DNA of 6,281 nt, taken from positions 1 to 6,281 of the forward strand of contig JANLIQ010000031.1 of assembly GCA_024654065.1 (NCBI GenBank), read 5' to 3'. Numbering within the stretch: position 1 is the stretch's first letter; every line of letters starts with the position of its first letter. Made by a program: the position numbers and the translations under genes. The stretch comes from Candidatus Berkelbacteria bacterium (GTDB taxonomy: Bacteria > Patescibacteriota > UBA1384 > 2-12-FULL-50-11). The notes under the pieces were generated by a model that saw only the letters and a list, made by a program, of their open reading frames with translations, searched no databases and was not told the origin of the DNA. Positions 5,060 to 6,281 of the stretch are shown here, piece after piece.

Positions 5060-6037
5060 CTAGCTTATTAACTGTCGATAAAACTTCTTATCTAGAGACG
5101 AAATTAGTTTGGCACGTAAGCGATTGCTCTGAAAATTGCCGATCCAAACAAAATGATTTGTTTGTCCTTTCAGCATCCCCGATGAGCGAGGAGGCTTAAT
5201 AGTTCGTTGCCTATCACCAGCTAAAAAGCGCTCCATATTGGACACAACTTGAACAGCGAGAGTTTGATCAACTCGGAGAATGTCTTGCTGAAGGCGCCTA
5301 TTACAGTCAACGACGATAGATTCTGGATGGCCTTCAGGATTAAGGGTGTCTCGAAGAATAAAGTTGTCTTTTTCGTCCAAAAGCGCACCTCTAATAAGAC
5401 GATTTTTCACTGGAGCTGTTGGTGTGTTTATCGTTATTCCAGGCAATAACGCTACAGATTTACGAGAAAACACACCGTTCTCAGTTAAAAAGTCTTTTAG
5501 TTTTGAGATTTGTGGGTACTGAGCTTGAACAATTATGGCTCTCTGAATTGCTGCTGGGTAAGCGCTGATATCCGCTGCTAAGGCTAGTGCCATCTGCCAC
5601 GACATGGCGTTTTCTCCAGCAAAAGTCACTCTTGCTCGAAGTTGGCGACCAGTATTTATCTTAGCTTTTATTTCGTTAATAAGACGAGATGCCTGCTGGG
5701 AAATCTTGCTTATTTCTGAGGAAATATAACTTGGTGTTAAATCGAGAAATAAGCTGTCGTAATCAACAACCCCACCAGTCGTAATAACTCTTCGATCAAT
5801 TAAATTTATTTGCTTAATAGTTGTTTTCTGACAACTAACGTTGTGATACAACTTGCTTTTTGATGGAAAGTTATGCCGCCCTAAAAGAGAAGTTATCTCA
5901 GGTAGATAGATAAGTGAGTCATCTCGGGTTAGATGAATAACTTCGATGTGAGTTTCTCGAGCCAAATCTCGATCAAGTATTCTTCCGACAAGAAATGACA
6001 GAGGTGAGTCGCCAACAATGACAACGCTTTTACGCAT
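5060..6037 (-). CDS. Degenerate NDH-2-like NAD(P)/FAD oxidoreductase homologue
   Basis: The 325-residue protein follows the layout of type II NADH dehydrogenases (usually about 400 or more residues). It has an N-terminal Rossmann strand VVIVGDSPLSFLVG (5-18), VVDYDSLFLDLTP (90-102, the YDyLvlAlG position), a second Rossmann strand RVTFAGENAMSWQMALALA (136-154), SIVVDCN (240-246, where the AiGD flavin motif would fall) and LAVQVVSNMERFLAG (260-274, like the AqvAvqqg helix). Both GxGxxG nucleotide-binding motifs have lost most of their glycines, so FAD and NADH binding is doubtful. It may be a structural or regulatory derivative. The ATG at 6037 is preferred because the Rossmann strand then starts at residue 5 as usual. 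A GTG at 6079 would add 14 residues and overlap tpiA by 28 bases. It lies 14 bases after tpiA, probably in one operon. Confidence 0.65.
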   Translation of the reverse strand: MRKSVVIVGDSPLSFLVGRILDRDLARETHIEVIHLTRDDSLIYLPEITSLLGRHNFPSKSKLYHNVSCQKTTIKQINLIDRRVITTGGVVDYDSLFLDLTPSYISSEISKISQQASRLINEIKAKINTGRQLRARVTFAGENAMSWQMALALAADISAYPAAIQRAIIVQAQYPQISKLKDFLTENGVFSRKSVALLPGITINTPTAPVKNRLIRGALLDEKDNFILRDTLNPEGHPESIVVDCNRRLQQDILRVDQTLAVQVVSNMERFLAGDRQRTIKPPRSSGMLKGQTNHFVWIGNFQSNRLRAKLISSLDKKFYRQLIS

Positions 6038-6051
6038 TGCTTGGTTCCATA

Positions 6052-6281
6052 TTATGAAGTTTTTGCGGCGATTCGACACACCTTAAGAAAATCTTGGGCT
6101 TTGACAGAGATACCGCCTGCTAGAACACCGCTAATTTCGGGATAACGGAGAAACTCAGCCACATTACTTGCGGTTACCGAACCTCCGTACAAAAAACGAA
6201 CCATTTCGGCTTGCTCGACACTAAATTTTTCGGTTAATTTTTCCTTAAGCTTAGTAATTACCTGTAGGGTGTACTCGGGTG
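6052..6281 (-). CDS. tpiA: Triosephosphate isomerase, C-terminal part (5' end outside window)
   Basis: The - strand is open from the window edge to a TAA at 6054-6052 and encodes the last 75 residues. It includes the phosphate-binding signature FLYGGSVTASNVAEFL and the closing GVLAGGISVKAQDFLKV, the standard C-terminal loops of this beta/alpha barrel. The enzyme interconverts dihydroxyacetone phosphate and glyceraldehyde 3-phosphate in the cytoplasm. The catalytic Lys, His and Glu lie in the missing part, so activity cannot be judged. The NDH-2-like gene follows 14 bases later on the same strand. With pgk 2.1 kb away on the same strand, this is a loose glycolytic neighbourhood, interrupted by an oppositely directed membrane-protein gene. 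Confidence 0.93.
   Translation of the reverse strand, partial: PEYTLQVITKLKEKLTEKFSVEQAEMVRFLYGGSVTASNVAEFLRYPEISGVLAGGISVKAQDFLKVCRIAAKTS

Noticed and set aside
5052..5095. Bidirectional terminator between the two convergent genes, e.g. the GATAA/TTATC pair at 5077-5092
   Set aside because: The stem is only five AT-rich pairs inside the coding end, with no T-tract, and the true gap is only 8 bases.
6031..6051. Short ATG frame (six codons then TAA) between tpiA and the NDH-2-like gene as a leader peptide
   Set aside because: It is only six codons, has no regulatory residue run, and is likely a chance ATG three bases before the end of the gap.

Overview
The window looks like a piece of a small-genome bacterium of the Patescibacteria/CPR type. 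This is an inference: genes are tightly packed, convincing Shine-Dalgarno sequences are absent, three genes appear to be transcribed leaderless, and short divergent versions of core enzymes sit beside a WxL-like surface-protein operon. No 16S rRNA or marker gene is present to fix the lineage.

Left block (1-2313, + strand): a compact cell-surface operon. It begins with the 3' end of a Gly/Ala/Ser/Thr-rich secreted protein. A membrane-anchored protein resembling the WxL-interacting DUF916/DUF3324 family follows after 4 bases. Then, after 2 bases, comes a membrane-anchored protein with one bacterial Ig-like (Big_1-type) domain, a coiled coil and a proline-rich tail. By eye this block is richer in G+C than the rest: two hand-counted 60-base lines gave 47 and 53 %, against 27 to 43 % in three lines further right.

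Middle block (2314-2865): a hicBA toxin-antitoxin pair in antitoxin-first order, with its own promoter. It is bracketed by two near-identical 34-35 bp direct repeats. The right copy is the 3' end of pgk. The left copy lies antisense inside the end of the Ig-like gene and reads as a decayed pgk tail. This is the most unusual structure in the window and suggests the cassette was inserted at, or duplicated, the end of pgk.

Right block (2866-6281): pgk (- strand) and an uncharacterised membrane protein (+ strand) diverge from a 101-bp region. That region holds two promoters with the same GCTATGCT core and two perfect inverted repeats. Converging on the membrane-protein gene is a leftward pair: the 3' part of tpiA followed by a degenerate NDH-2-like flavoprotein homologue lacking the glycines of both dinucleotide-binding motifs. 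pgk and tpiA supply glycolysis; the role of their two uncharacterised neighbours cannot be read from the sequence.
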